DNA from: Skermanella mucosa
GTDB taxonomy: Bacteria > Pseudomonadota > Alphaproteobacteria > Azospirillales > Azospirillaceae
Direction of reading: 5' to 3'
NCBI RefSeq assembly: GCF_016765655.2
Contig: NZ_CP086106.1
Coordinates: forward strand, 1,486,501-1,550,500
DNA length: 64,000 nucleotides
A model generated the notes under the pieces. The model searched no databases and had not been told where the DNA came from. It was given only the letters and a program-made list of their open reading frames with translations. The position numbers were made by a program, and so were the translations under genes. This document shows, piece by piece, positions 35,024-44,400 of this stretch (position 1 is its first letter; every line of letters begins with the position of its first letter).

Positions 35024-35822
35024 GGGACACCCGGCGCAGCATTTCCCCGCGCGGCAGCAGGCCGCTGCCGCTCGCGTACAGCGGCGCTATCACCGGATGA
35101 CCGGCGGAGGACCTCAGGATCTCCGCTTCCACGCCGTAGGCGGAGCGGATCGTGTCGGCGTTCAGCACCTCGGCCGGGCATCCCGAGCCGATCAGCGTCC
35201 CTTCCGCCAGCAGGAGGAGCGTCGAGGCGTAGCGGGCCGCCAGCGACAGGTCGTGCAGCGCGACCAGGACGAGCGCTCCGTTGTCGTGCGCATAGGCTTC
35301 CAGCATGTCAAGCACCACCAATTGCCGGGCGAGGTCCAGCGCGCTGGTCGGCTCGTCCAGCAGCAGCAGGCGCGGTTTCCGCATCAGCCGCTGGGCCAGC
35401 AGGACCAGTTGCTGCTGGCCGCCGGACAGGGTGTCGATGCGCCGCTCCGCCAAGTGGAGCTGCCCGACCGACTCGAGCGCGTCGCCGGCGGCGGAGAGGT
35501 CGCGGTCGGCCAGGTGCCAGCCCAGACGGTCGAGCCGGCCGAGCAGCACCGTCTCCAGCACGGTCAGGGTCGCCCGCACCGCGGCGGCCTGCGGCATGAA
35601 GGCGACGGCGGCCCGGTCGAGGGCGGCGCCGTTCCACAGGATCTCGCCGCGGTGGGCGGCGAGGCCGGCGACCGCCGCCATCAGGCTCGACTTGCCGGCG
35701 CCGTTCGGCCCGCACAGCGCCGCGATCCCGCCGCCGGGGAGCGTCGCGCAGACCCCGTCCACGACGTTCCTGCCGCCGCGCTCGACCGACACGCCGCGCA
35801 GGGTGAGCAGCGCCGCGGTCAT
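35010..35822 (-). CDS. Iron/siderophore-type ABC importer, ATP-binding protein
   Basis: A 270-residue FepC/FhuC-type ATPase with Walker A GPNGAGKSS, signature LSGGQQQLV, Walker B LLLLDEPTSALD and switch His in LVALHDLSLAARYA. Its ATG overlaps the permease stop (ATGA at 35819-35822). FAMILY members energise uptake of Fe(III)-siderophores, heme or cobalamin. No TonB-dependent receptor is present nearby to narrow this down. Confidence 0.87.
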   Translation of the reverse strand: MTAALLTLRGVSVERGGRNVVDGVCATLPGGGIAALCGPNGAGKSSLMAAVAGLAAHRGEILWNGAALDRAAVAFMPQAAAVRATLTVLETVLLGRLDRLGWHLADRDLSAAGDALESVGQLHLAERRIDTLSGGQQQLVLLAQRLMRKPRLLLLDEPTSALDLARQLVVLDMLEAYAHDNGALVLVALHDLSLAARYASTLLLLAEGTLIGSGCPAEVLNADTIRSAYGVEAEILRSSAGHPVIAPLYASGSGLLPRGEMLRRVSHGAM

Positions 35823-36886
35823 CCCCAGCCTCCGGCGCCGCGGCGCAGGATGAGGGCGAACAGGACGGGCACGCCGACCACGGCGGTCACGATGCCGACC
35901 GGGATTACGGCGCCCTGGGCGATCACCTTGGAGACGACCGACGCCGAGACCAGAAGGGCCGCCCCGACCAATGCCGAGAGCGGCATCAGGCTCCGCTGGT
36001 CCTCGCCGACCAGGGCACGGGCTGCGTGCGGGGCGACCAGGCCGATGAAGCCGATCGTGCCGACGAACGCCACGGCGGCGGCTGTGAGCAGGGCGACGCA
36101 CGCGAAGGTCCGCCGCCGCAGGGTGTCCGCGTCGAGTCCCAGGCTACGGGCCTGCGCCTCGCCCAGGCGCAGCGCGGTCAGCTTCCAGGCATCGCGGGCG
36201 AGCAGCGGCACGGTCACAGCCAGGACGCTCGCCAGCACCCCGACGCTGGTCCAGTTCGCCTTCATCAGGCTGCCGAACAGCCAGAAGACGATCTGCTGAA
36301 GCACCTCGGGCGACGCCAGGTATTGAAGCAGCGATTGCAGCGCCTGGAACATGAACATCACGGCGATGCCGCCCAACGTCAGGATCTCCGGCCCGGCGCC
36401 GCGCGCCCGGGCCATGCCGTAGATCAGCAAGCAGGCCACCAGGGTCGCGGCGAAGGCGGCGAGCGGGGTCAGCAGCCAGGCCGCGACGGGAATCGCCGCC
36501 CCGAACATGATCGCGACGGCCGCCCCGAACCCGGCCGCGGCGGAGAACCCCAGCGTGAAAGGACTCGCCAGCGGATTGTCCAGGATCGTCTGCATCTGGA
36601 GGCCGGCTATGCCGAGCGCCACGCCGACCAGCACGCCCATCAGGGTCATCGGCAGGCGGATCGACCAGATGATCGTCGCCGCCATCCGGTCCGGGTTCGC
36701 CGGCCCCTTCAGCAGCCCGGCGAGCGCGTCGCCGACGGTGAGCGGCGAGGGGCCGGTCACCAGGTCGAGCAGGACGAGTGCCGCGAGCAGCGCCCCCATC
36801 CAGGCGATCACCAGGACCCGGCGCCGGATGCCCCGCCGGTAGCCGTCCCGCAGCAGCGGGACGGCGTCGAAGGACAGGGCGGTCAC
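35819..36886 (-). CDS. Iron/siderophore-type ABC importer, FecCD-family permease
   Basis: A 355-residue permease with about ten transmembrane helices and FecCD signatures: RLPMTLMGVLVGVALGIAG, QTILDNPLASPFTLGFSAAA, and GTIGFIGLVAPHAARALVG near the C-terminus. It starts with GTG at 36886, overlapping the binding-protein stop (GTGA), so the importer genes are translationally chained. Confidence 0.9.
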   Translation of the reverse strand: MTALSFDAVPLLRDGYRRGIRRRVLVIAWMGALLAALVLLDLVTGPSPLTVGDALAGLLKGPANPDRMAATIIWSIRLPMTLMGVLVGVALGIAGLQMQTILDNPLASPFTLGFSAAAGFGAAVAIMFGAAIPVAAWLLTPLAAFAATLVACLLIYGMARARGAGPEILTLGGIAVMFMFQALQSLLQYLASPEVLQQIVFWLFGSLMKANWTSVGVLASVLAVTVPLLARDAWKLTALRLGEAQARSLGLDADTLRRRTFACVALLTAAAVAFVGTIGFIGLVAPHAARALVGEDQRSLMPLSALVGAALLVSASVVSKVIAQGAVIPVGIVTAVVGVPVLFALILRRGAGGWG

Positions 36887-38037
36887 GAGCCGGGCTCCAG
36901 CCGGAGCATGAACTCGCCGTCCGGGCTGATCGGCAGGTTCTCCTTGTAATAGGCCGCCAGCTCCGCCCGCGGATCGACGTCGGCGAAGGCCTGCGGATAC
37001 AGCACCTTCGCCATGAACCGGGCATAGACATAGTCGTACAGGCTGCGCGTGCCGCCATGATAGATCGCGTAGACCTCGCCGTTCCTGACCGCAGGCAGGT
37101 CGGCCCAGCCGGCCCGCTCCAGATAGGGGCGGAGCCGTTCGCGGGTCAGCGCGGGATCGACGCCGAAGCCCATGACCACGGCGTCGGGCATGCCCATCCA
37201 CTCCGACGCGGTGACGAAGATCGCGTCGGGACGGGCCGAGATGACATATTCGGGATTGAGCGGACCCCAGTTGGCGACCTGGCCCGCGGCGATGTTGGCG
37301 CCGCCCACCAGGTCGATCACGCCGGCCCACATGCCCTTGCCGTAGCTGTTGCCGTACTCGCGCGGCCCTTTCTGGCCCAGCTCGACATAGACCTTGGGCT
37401 TCCCCGCGGCGCCGGCGGCGCGGACGCGCGCCAGGGTGTCGTCGACGGCGGCCTGATAGGCGCGGGCCAGCCGCCCGGCGCGTTCCTCCGTCCCCATGAC
37501 CTTGCCGATCACCAGCGTGCTGGCGACGTGCTTCTCGACGGTCTGGGCGTTGTAGTCGACGGCGACGATGTGGATGCCGGCGGCCTCGATCTGGGCGGCG
37601 GAGGCGCCGAGATACTGGATCTGGCCGACCGACAGGATCGCCACGTCGGGGCGGGCGGCGACGATCTTCTCCACGGACATCGTGCCGTTGTCGACGTCGC
37701 CGACATCGACGAGGTCGGCGATCTTCGGCAGGGCGGCAAGGTAGGCCTCGTACTGGCGGGGCCGGTAGCCCTTCCAGTAATGGAGCGAGACGGCGGCCAG
37801 CCTGTCGATGGCGCCGGGGCCCGTGATGGCGATGTAGTCCTCGAAATAGAAGCCGAGCAGGACGCGCTCGGCCGGCTTGGCCAGCGTGACCTCGCGGCCC
37901 ATGACGTCGGTGACGCGGATATCGGCCCGGGCAGGGCCGGCGGTCCAAAGGACTGCGAAGGCAAGGATGACGAGGGCGGCGGCCCGCGCGAAGGACGCGC
38001 GCGCGCTCTGCCGCCGCCGCAAGGCGGTGTCGGACAT
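36883..38037 (-). CDS. Iron/siderophore-type ABC importer, periplasmic binding protein
   Basis: A 384-residue protein with a Sec signal peptide (hydrophobic residues 18-36, ending GPARA) and the TroA/FepB-like fold: VTDVMGREVTLAKPAERVLL opening strand, VGDVDNGTMSVEKIVAARPDVAI, the long helix linker, and NGEVYAIYHGG near the end. The ligand may be a ferric siderophore, heme or another chelate. It is the first transport gene after the DUF2946 gene on this strand. Confidence 0.87.
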   Translation of the reverse strand: MSDTALRRRQSARASFARAAALVILAFAVLWTAGPARADIRVTDVMGREVTLAKPAERVLLGFYFEDYIAITGPGAIDRLAAVSLHYWKGYRPRQYEAYLAALPKIADLVDVGDVDNGTMSVEKIVAARPDVAILSVGQIQYLGASAAQIEAAGIHIVAVDYNAQTVEKHVASTLVIGKVMGTEERAGRLARAYQAAVDDTLARVRAAGAAGKPKVYVELGQKGPREYGNSYGKGMWAGVIDLVGGANIAAGQVANWGPLNPEYVISARPDAIFVTASEWMGMPDAVVMGFGVDPALTRERLRPYLERAGWADLPAVRNGEVYAIYHGGTRSLYDYVYARFMAKVLYPQAFADVDPRAELAAYYKENLPISPDGEFMLRLEPGS

Positions 38038-38171
38038 GGTTGGACCCGTGCGGATAGCCGGCGGGCGCGCCGGTCTGATCGACCGTGGCCGCCGTCAGGT
38101 GAAAGGGCTGTGTCGGGAAGTTCGGCCCGCCGCGGCGGCGGTGCGCGAGGCGCTGCCGGGCGGCCGGGCCG

Positions 38172-38573
38172 TCACACGGGTCCCGAAGGCGGCGCGCGGG
38201 CGCGGACGACGACGAGGAATTCGCCGGCGGCCCGGGGCTGCACGCGCGGCGCCGGCCAATCCACGCCCGTGGGCGGGACCGTCCGGGCCACCAGGCGCTG
38301 GGCGGGCGGGGGAAGGGACGAGTCCGGGAGACGGCAGAAGTGGCAGGCCTGGTGCTCCGGACCCTCGTCATGGGATTGGCCGCCGCCGGAGTCGGCTGCC
38401 GGGGCGTGGTGCCCGGCATGCCCATGATCATGAACGGCCGGCTTGGCACCCGAGGCTTGCTCGGGCATGGCCGCGACCGGCAGCAGCACGCGGAAGACGA
38501 GCGCCAGGAGGGCCAGAAGCGGCAACGACCGCCGGCCCCACTTCCGCCCCTTCTCCGTGCCGCCCGTCCGCAT
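38172..38573 (-). CDS. DUF2946-type His-rich exported protein
   Basis: A 133-residue protein with a hydrophobic signal or anchor (LPLLALLALVFRVLLPVAAM), a His-rich stretch (HDHGHAGHH and SHDEGPEHQ), and a CHFC motif. This arrangement matches DUF2946 proteins, which are often found beside metal-uptake or TonB genes and may bind metal. No experimental function is established. It lies 134 bases upstream of the binding-protein gene on the same strand and could be the first gene of the operon. I chose the ATG at 38573; a TTG four codons upstream is possible. Confidence 0.65.
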   Translation of the reverse strand: MRTGGTEKGRKWGRRSLPLLALLALVFRVLLPVAAMPEQASGAKPAVHDHGHAGHHAPAADSGGGQSHDEGPEHQACHFCRLPDSSLPPPAQRLVARTVPPTGVDWPAPRVQPRAAGEFLVVVRARAPPSGPV

Positions 38574-38585
38574 GTCGCTGCCCAA

Positions 38586-38657
38586 TCCGTCACGCTGCCC
38601 TGAGCCCGATCACTCTTGGCGAATCCGTGACGGATGGAAAGCGGAAATATTCCCGCT
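38586..38657 (-). promoter_or_regulatory. Two inverted repeats in the promoter region of the DUF2946/ABC importer operon
   Basis: An 18-bp near-palindrome at 38640-38657 (AGCGGAAAT / ATTCCCGCT, eight of nine pairs) and a 9-bp perfect inverted repeat (TCCGTCACG at 38586-38594, CGTGACGGA at 38626-38634) lie between treY and the DUF2946 start. They could be operator sites for a metal regulator. I do not recognise a Fur, Irr, RirA or Zur consensus. Confidence 0.4.
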
Positions 38658-38693
38658 CCGGCCGGGCTTACCCTTACGGGAAAGTGCCCGTCC

Positions 38694-41498
38694 TCACGCT
38701 TCCGGAACCAGCAGCGCGAACGGGAACTTGCCCAGCAGCGTGCCGGCCGGGAAGGCGGCGCCGTCTTCCCGGGGCTCCGCCTCGATCACGGCGTCGGTCA
38801 GCAGGTTGCGCCAGCGACCGGCACCGACCGAGGTCGGCAGAACCACCGCCGTGTCGCCCCAGTCTGGATCGTCCTCCAGCCGGGCTACCAGCCGGGGAAC
38901 CGCGACGATCACGCTGTCGCCTTCATGGATCCTTGCGAAGGCGCAGACCTGGTCGGCCTTGGCGCCCTGCGCAGCCAGCGCCTCGTAGGAGCCGTGGGCG
39001 AACAGCTCAGGCTTCTCGGTGCGCAGCTTCAGCGCCTGCCGGGTCACCGCCAGCTTGACGACGCCGTCCTGCCAATGGTCGAACAGGGCGGGCAGGCAGG
39101 CCGGGTCCTGCTCCAACTCGCCTTCCAGCTGGTCGAGCGCCCGCTGGTGCATGTCATAGTCCACCGGCAGCCGGTTGTCCGGATCGACCAGGCTGAGGTT
39201 CCACATCTCGGAGCCCTGGTAGATGTCGGGCACGCCCGGGACGGTCAGCTTCAGCAGCGCCTGCGCCAGGCCGTTGAGCGCGCCCAGCTTCGCCACCCGC
39301 GCCTGGAACGGCACGAAGGCTTCCAGGAAGGGACTGCGGCGGGAGACGTCCAGGCATTCGTGCAGGAAGGCGATGACCGCCTCCTCGTACTCCGTGTTGG
39401 GGGCGGCCCAGGTCGAATGGACCTTGGCCTCGCGGATCGACTTGATCATCGCGCCCTCGACACGACCGATATAGCCCTTCAGCAGGGCCGCGTCCGGCTG
39501 CGTGACGTTGGTCAGCTCGGCCGGCCATGACCCGACCAGGAGCTGGTATAGCAGGTACTCGTCATTTTTGTCGGGCGGGGCGGTGCCGGCCATGTCGCCG
39601 CGCCGGGCGCGGATCATCCGGCTCCAGGTGCGGATCTGGCGTTCCCACTCCTCAGGCATCTCCGACAGCACGTTGATGCGGGCGCGGGTGTCCTCGCCCC
39701 GCTTGGTGTCGTGGGTCGAGGTGCCCAGCATCGCGTGCGGCCAGCGCCGCGCCCGATCCGCGTTGGCATGGTGGAAGGCGCTGACGCTGACGCCGAACAG
39801 CTCGGGATGGCCGCCCACCTCGTTGAGGGAGACCAGCCGGTTGTAGCGATAGAACGCCGTGTCCTCCAGCCCCTTGGCCATCACCGGCCCGCTGTACTGC
39901 TGCACCCGCATGGCCAGCCGGATCACGGCGAAACGGCTGTAGCCGCTGCGCGGTTCGGACACCAGATCGCCGGTCAGCAGCGCCTGGAGGAAGTCGAACA
40001 CGCTGGGGTCGGCCGCGTCCACCGCCCGGCGCGCCTGGGCGATGGCCCAGTCGATGTAGCGCCGGTCGCTCTCCGCCGGTGTCGTGCCGTCGATATAGGT
40101 CCGGTAGACCGGGAAGCGGGCGACGATCTCCTTCAGGGCGGAATGAAGGATGTTGTTGGTGAAGTCGGCCGTCCGCCAGTTGGAGCGGGCGATCCGGGCG
40201 GCGTCGCGGGCGAGCACGTTCAGCTCGCTCGCCATCTCGTGCTCCATGATCCGGATCTTGCTCTCGTGGACGATGTCCTCGAAAGACCGGGTCTGGCCGG
40301 TGAACTCCGTGTAGATCCGGTCGAAGGCCTCCTCGGCCGACGCGTCCACGAAGATGCCGCCTACCAGGTTGGTGAACTCGTAGCCGGTCGTGCCCTCGAT
40401 CGGCCAGTCCTCGCGCAGGTGCTCGTGATGCGCCAGGATCTTTTCGACCACCAGATAGAACGGGCGCGGCGCCTTCTCGCGCAGGCGGATGCAGTAACCT
40501 TTGGGGTCCACCAGGCCGTCGATATGGTCGATCCGGATGCCGTCCAGCGTGCCGTCCTCGACCAGGTCCAGCACCAGCCGGTGGCTCAGGTCGAACAGTT
40601 CCGGCTGCTCCATGCGCAGGCCGGCCAACTCGTTGATGTTGAAGAAGCGGCGATAGTTGATATCGTCGGCCGCGACCTTGAAATAGGCGGCGCGCCAGTT
40701 CTGCTGCTGGATCAACTCGTGCAGCGCCCGGAAGCTTTCGGGCTGGCCCGCCGTCCCGGTGAACCGCTTGATGCCCGCCTCGACGGCCTGCGCCACCTCC
40801 GGCTTCTCGGCGACCAGGCTCGCCAGCTCCGCCTTCAGCTCGGAGGCGCGGCGTTCCACGTGGGGCCGGAAGGTCGGCAGCGCGCCGAAGGCGTCGCCCA
40901 GGTTTTCCAGGTCGGGATTGTCGTGGCCCAGGATCTCGGCATAGTTCAGCGGGCAGATCGGCAGCTTGTGGGTGCCGTACGCCCAGACCGCGAAGCTGCC
41001 TTCCTCCGGATCGAACTTCAGCGCCAGGTCGCCGTCCTCAAGCACCTTGCCGTACTGGTCGCCCAGGAACGGGATCAGCAGCTTGCCCTGGAGGAAGCGG
41101 CGGTCGGGATCCCAGTCGATGTCGAGATATCCGGCATAGGCCGAGTCCTGGCCCCATTCCAGGATGTTCAGCCACCAGGCATTGTCGGAACCGCCGACAC
41201 CCATATGGTTGGGCACGAAGTCCACGATCTGGCCCAGCCCGGCCTGTTTCAGGGCGGCGATCAGCCGCTTGAAGCCTTCCTCGCCGCCCAGCTCCGGGTT
41301 GATGGCGTTGTGGTCGACGATATCGTAGCCGTGCGTGCTGCCCGGCCTCGCCTTCATGTAAGGCGAGGCATAGAGATGGCTGACACCCAGTCGGGCCATG
41401 TATCCGGTCAGCGCGCTCGCGTCGTCGAACTGGAAATCCTTGTTGAATTGCAGGCGGTAGGTTGCCCGCGGAATGGGCGTGCCGCTTGAATCATTCAT
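38694..41498 (-). CDS. treY: Malto-oligosyltrehalose synthase
   Basis: A 934-residue GH13 enzyme. It opens with PRATYRLQFNKDFQFDDA, the usual TreY start, followed by YASPYMKARPGSTHGYD, DFVPNHMG, the nucleophile Asp in GIRIDHIDGLVDP and the acid Glu in YLVVEKILAHHEHLRED. TreY turns the reducing end of malto-oligosaccharides into a trehalose unit; TreZ then frees trehalose. treZ is not in the window. Its ATG overlaps the stop of the upstream maltokinase-MalQ gene (ATGA at 41495-41498), tying its translation to that enzyme. Confidence 0.92.
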   Translation of the reverse strand: MNDSSGTPIPRATYRLQFNKDFQFDDASALTGYMARLGVSHLYASPYMKARPGSTHGYDIVDHNAINPELGGEEGFKRLIAALKQAGLGQIVDFVPNHMGVGGSDNAWWLNILEWGQDSAYAGYLDIDWDPDRRFLQGKLLIPFLGDQYGKVLEDGDLALKFDPEEGSFAVWAYGTHKLPICPLNYAEILGHDNPDLENLGDAFGALPTFRPHVERRASELKAELASLVAEKPEVAQAVEAGIKRFTGTAGQPESFRALHELIQQQNWRAAYFKVAADDINYRRFFNINELAGLRMEQPELFDLSHRLVLDLVEDGTLDGIRIDHIDGLVDPKGYCIRLREKAPRPFYLVVEKILAHHEHLREDWPIEGTTGYEFTNLVGGIFVDASAEEAFDRIYTEFTGQTRSFEDIVHESKIRIMEHEMASELNVLARDAARIARSNWRTADFTNNILHSALKEIVARFPVYRTYIDGTTPAESDRRYIDWAIAQARRAVDAADPSVFDFLQALLTGDLVSEPRSGYSRFAVIRLAMRVQQYSGPVMAKGLEDTAFYRYNRLVSLNEVGGHPELFGVSVSAFHHANADRARRWPHAMLGTSTHDTKRGEDTRARINVLSEMPEEWERQIRTWSRMIRARRGDMAGTAPPDKNDEYLLYQLLVGSWPAELTNVTQPDAALLKGYIGRVEGAMIKSIREAKVHSTWAAPNTEYEEAVIAFLHECLDVSRRSPFLEAFVPFQARVAKLGALNGLAQALLKLTVPGVPDIYQGSEMWNLSLVDPDNRLPVDYDMHQRALDQLEGELEQDPACLPALFDHWQDGVVKLAVTRQALKLRTEKPELFAHGSYEALAAQGAKADQVCAFARIHEGDSVIVAVPRLVARLEDDPDWGDTAVVLPTSVGAGRWRNLLTDAVIEAEPREDGAAFPAGTLLGKFPFALLVPEA

Positions 41499-44400
41499 TT
41501 GAAATCGGCCTCTTTGGCGGAGGAAGTGAGCGGGCGGGCGTCCTGGAAGATCCGTGCCAGCGCGACAACGCGCGGGTTGCCGGTTAGTTCCTCAAGGCTC
41601 AACGACTGCTTGCGGCGCCAGTTGGGATGCTGGTCGGTGGTGCCGGGCAGGTTGACCTGATGCGGCTCCTCGGTCAGGTCGTCGATCTGGACCATCGCGA
41701 TACCGGAACGGGTCTGCGCCAGGAACCGGTGGACCGCCTCCGACAGCGCGTCGTCATAGTCGGACCCGACCGAGAAGCCGGCGGGCAGGTCCAGCCCGGC
41801 CGCCTTCAAGGCGTCCAGCAGCGCCTGCTTGTCGCGGGCGCGCAGGTTCCGCTGGTTCCCGGCCTCGTCCGCGCCGGGATAGAGGCCGTGGCGCTCCTTC
41901 AAGCCGATATCGTGCTCCTCCCACCAGCCGCGGAGCGTCGCCAGGTCGTGGCTGCCCACGGTCGAGAGCGCCAAGTGCGGATAATCCTCCGGCCCGACGA
42001 AGCCACCGCCCTCGGCATATTCGAAGAAGACCACCCGGTAGGACAGGATGCCGGCCTCGGTCATGCGTTCGCGGAAGCCCTCCGGCACGGTGCCCAGGTC
42101 CTCGCCGACCACCAGGCAGCGGTTGCGCTGGCTCTCCAGTGCCAGGATACCGACCATGTCGTCCAGCGGATAGGAGACATAGACTCCCTCGGACGCAGGC
42201 TTCCCTTCCGGAATCCAGTACAGGTGCTGGAGCGCCATGACATGGTCGATCCGCAGGCCCCCGGCGTGGCGCATGTTGGCCCGGACCAGGTCGATGAAGC
42301 CGGCGTAGGCCTGGTCGCGCAGGGCCTGCGGGTCGAACGGCGGCAATCCCCAGTCCTGACCGGCCGGGTTGAACAGGTCTGGCGGCGCCCCGACATGGGC
42401 CGACGACACCACCAGCCCGGGGTTCGCCCAGGTCTCGGCGCCGCTGCTGTCGGCGCCGACCGCCAGGTCGCGGTAGAGGCCGACCGCCATCCCGCGCGCC
42501 CTGGCCTCCGCCGCGGCTTCAGCCAGCTGCTCGTCGGCGACCCACTGGGTCCAGGCGTTGAAGTCGATCCGGTCGGCATTTTCGCGGGCGAAACGATCCA
42601 CGGCCTCGCCGTCGGGCTTGCGGTATTCCGGCGGCCAGGTGCGCCAGTCCGCCTTGTCCGGCGCGAAATGCGCCCGCAGCGCCAGGAACCGGCAGAGCCG
42701 CTCCAGCGGTTCGCCCTGCTCGCGGCGGAACCGGGCGAAAGCCTCGCGGCGCTCCGCCGAGGCCCGCTCCTTGAACTGCTGGAACAGCACCTCCAGCACG
42801 GGCAGCTTCAGGGCCGTCGCCTCGGCGTAATCGACCAGGTCGGCGTCGCGGGCGGCCTGAAGCCTGCGCTTGAACTCCGGCGCCTCCATCAGCACCCGGC
42901 ACCGTTCGCATCCGGCATAGTCCGGGACCTTGACCGGATCGATGTAGAGGATATTCAGGTACAGCCGGCTCGCCGGGGAATAGGGGCTGGCATGGTCCGG
43001 ATTGTCCGGGAACATGGTGTGCAGCGGGTTCAGCCCGATCACCGACGCGCCCAGGTCGGCGGACTTGCCGACGAAGCTCCTGAGGTCGGCGAAATCGCCG
43101 ATGCCCCAATCGTCACGCGACCGCAACAGATAGAGCTGGGCCGAGATGCCCCAGATGCCGGCGCCCTGCGACATCTCGGGCGGCAGATGGCAGCGGTCCG
43201 GAGTCACGATCAGCGGCATGGTCGCCTCGGCCATCCCGCCGCCGCCTACCGCCAGGGTATGGTATCCGGGGGGAAGCTCCAGCCCGATCGCCAGCCGCCG
43301 GCGCTCCACCGCACGCCCGGCATGCTCGCCGGTATGCAGCAGTTCCAGGTCGGAGAACTTGACGGTGCCCTCGTGCCGCCGACCGCCTTCCTCCGACACA
43401 TGCCAGCGCAGCTGGGCGCCGCTGGGAGCGAAGGAGAGCGGCACCTCGATCCGCCGCCGGCTGGCCCGGACCACCGAAACCGGCGGCAGCGGCCGGCCCA
43501 GGTCGGCCTGTTCCAGGGCCTCCAGCCGCGCGCTCGCGGCGCGCTCGTCGGGCACGTCGTGGCCCAGGGCGGCCAGCATGTTGCGCTTGGCGCTCTCCGA
43601 CATGCGGACCATCTGCCCGGCGGCGTTCTTGTATTCCAGCTCGATGCCGGCCCGCTCGGCCAGCTTGTCGAGCGCCGGCGTGGCCGATGCGGCGGGGGAG
43701 GCCGGCACCCCGTCCAGCAGCTCCGTCACGCCCTTCAGCGGGATCGCGACCCAGTCCGGCCGGTTCGCCAGCTCGTAGCCGACCTCGTAGAGGGCCTTCT
43801 CGAACAGGAACAGCCGGAGCAGGCTGTCGGCATGGGCGGGGTCCTCGGGATAGCCGGGCGCTCCCTTCACGGCCTCGCGATAGGCATCCAGGAAGGCCGC
43901 GTTGACCGTGCGCGTCCAGTCCTCCGGCCGGTCCGGCTTGGCGGTGGCCGCGGCGTAGGCGAAGGAGCGCAGCATGCCCGCCACGTCGCGGAGCGGCGAA
44001 TGCTTGGCGCGCCGCTCCGCCAGGGGGCGCATCGGTTCGCCTTCGAAATCGATGATGAAGACGTCGCCGCGCGACACCAGGACCTGACCCAGGTGGTAGT
44101 CGCCGTGCAGCCGGGTGCGGCTCACCTCCAGATCCTTGGGCGCCAGCGCGTCGAACCGTCCCATCAGCTCGTCCCGCCGGGACAGCAGTCTCTCGGCATC
44201 GCCGCGCACCTCCGGGGACAGGCTGGGCAGGGCGCGTTCCAGCGACGCCAGGGTGGTTCGGGCCATCGTCCGCACCGCCTCGACCCACTCGCCGATCGTT
44301 CCGTTTTCGACCTGTTCGGCTTGGAAGGCCGGATCGTCGGTCTGCGATGCCAGCGCGTGGTGCATCTCGGCGGTCCGCCGGCCCAGGCGGCCGACCAGGG

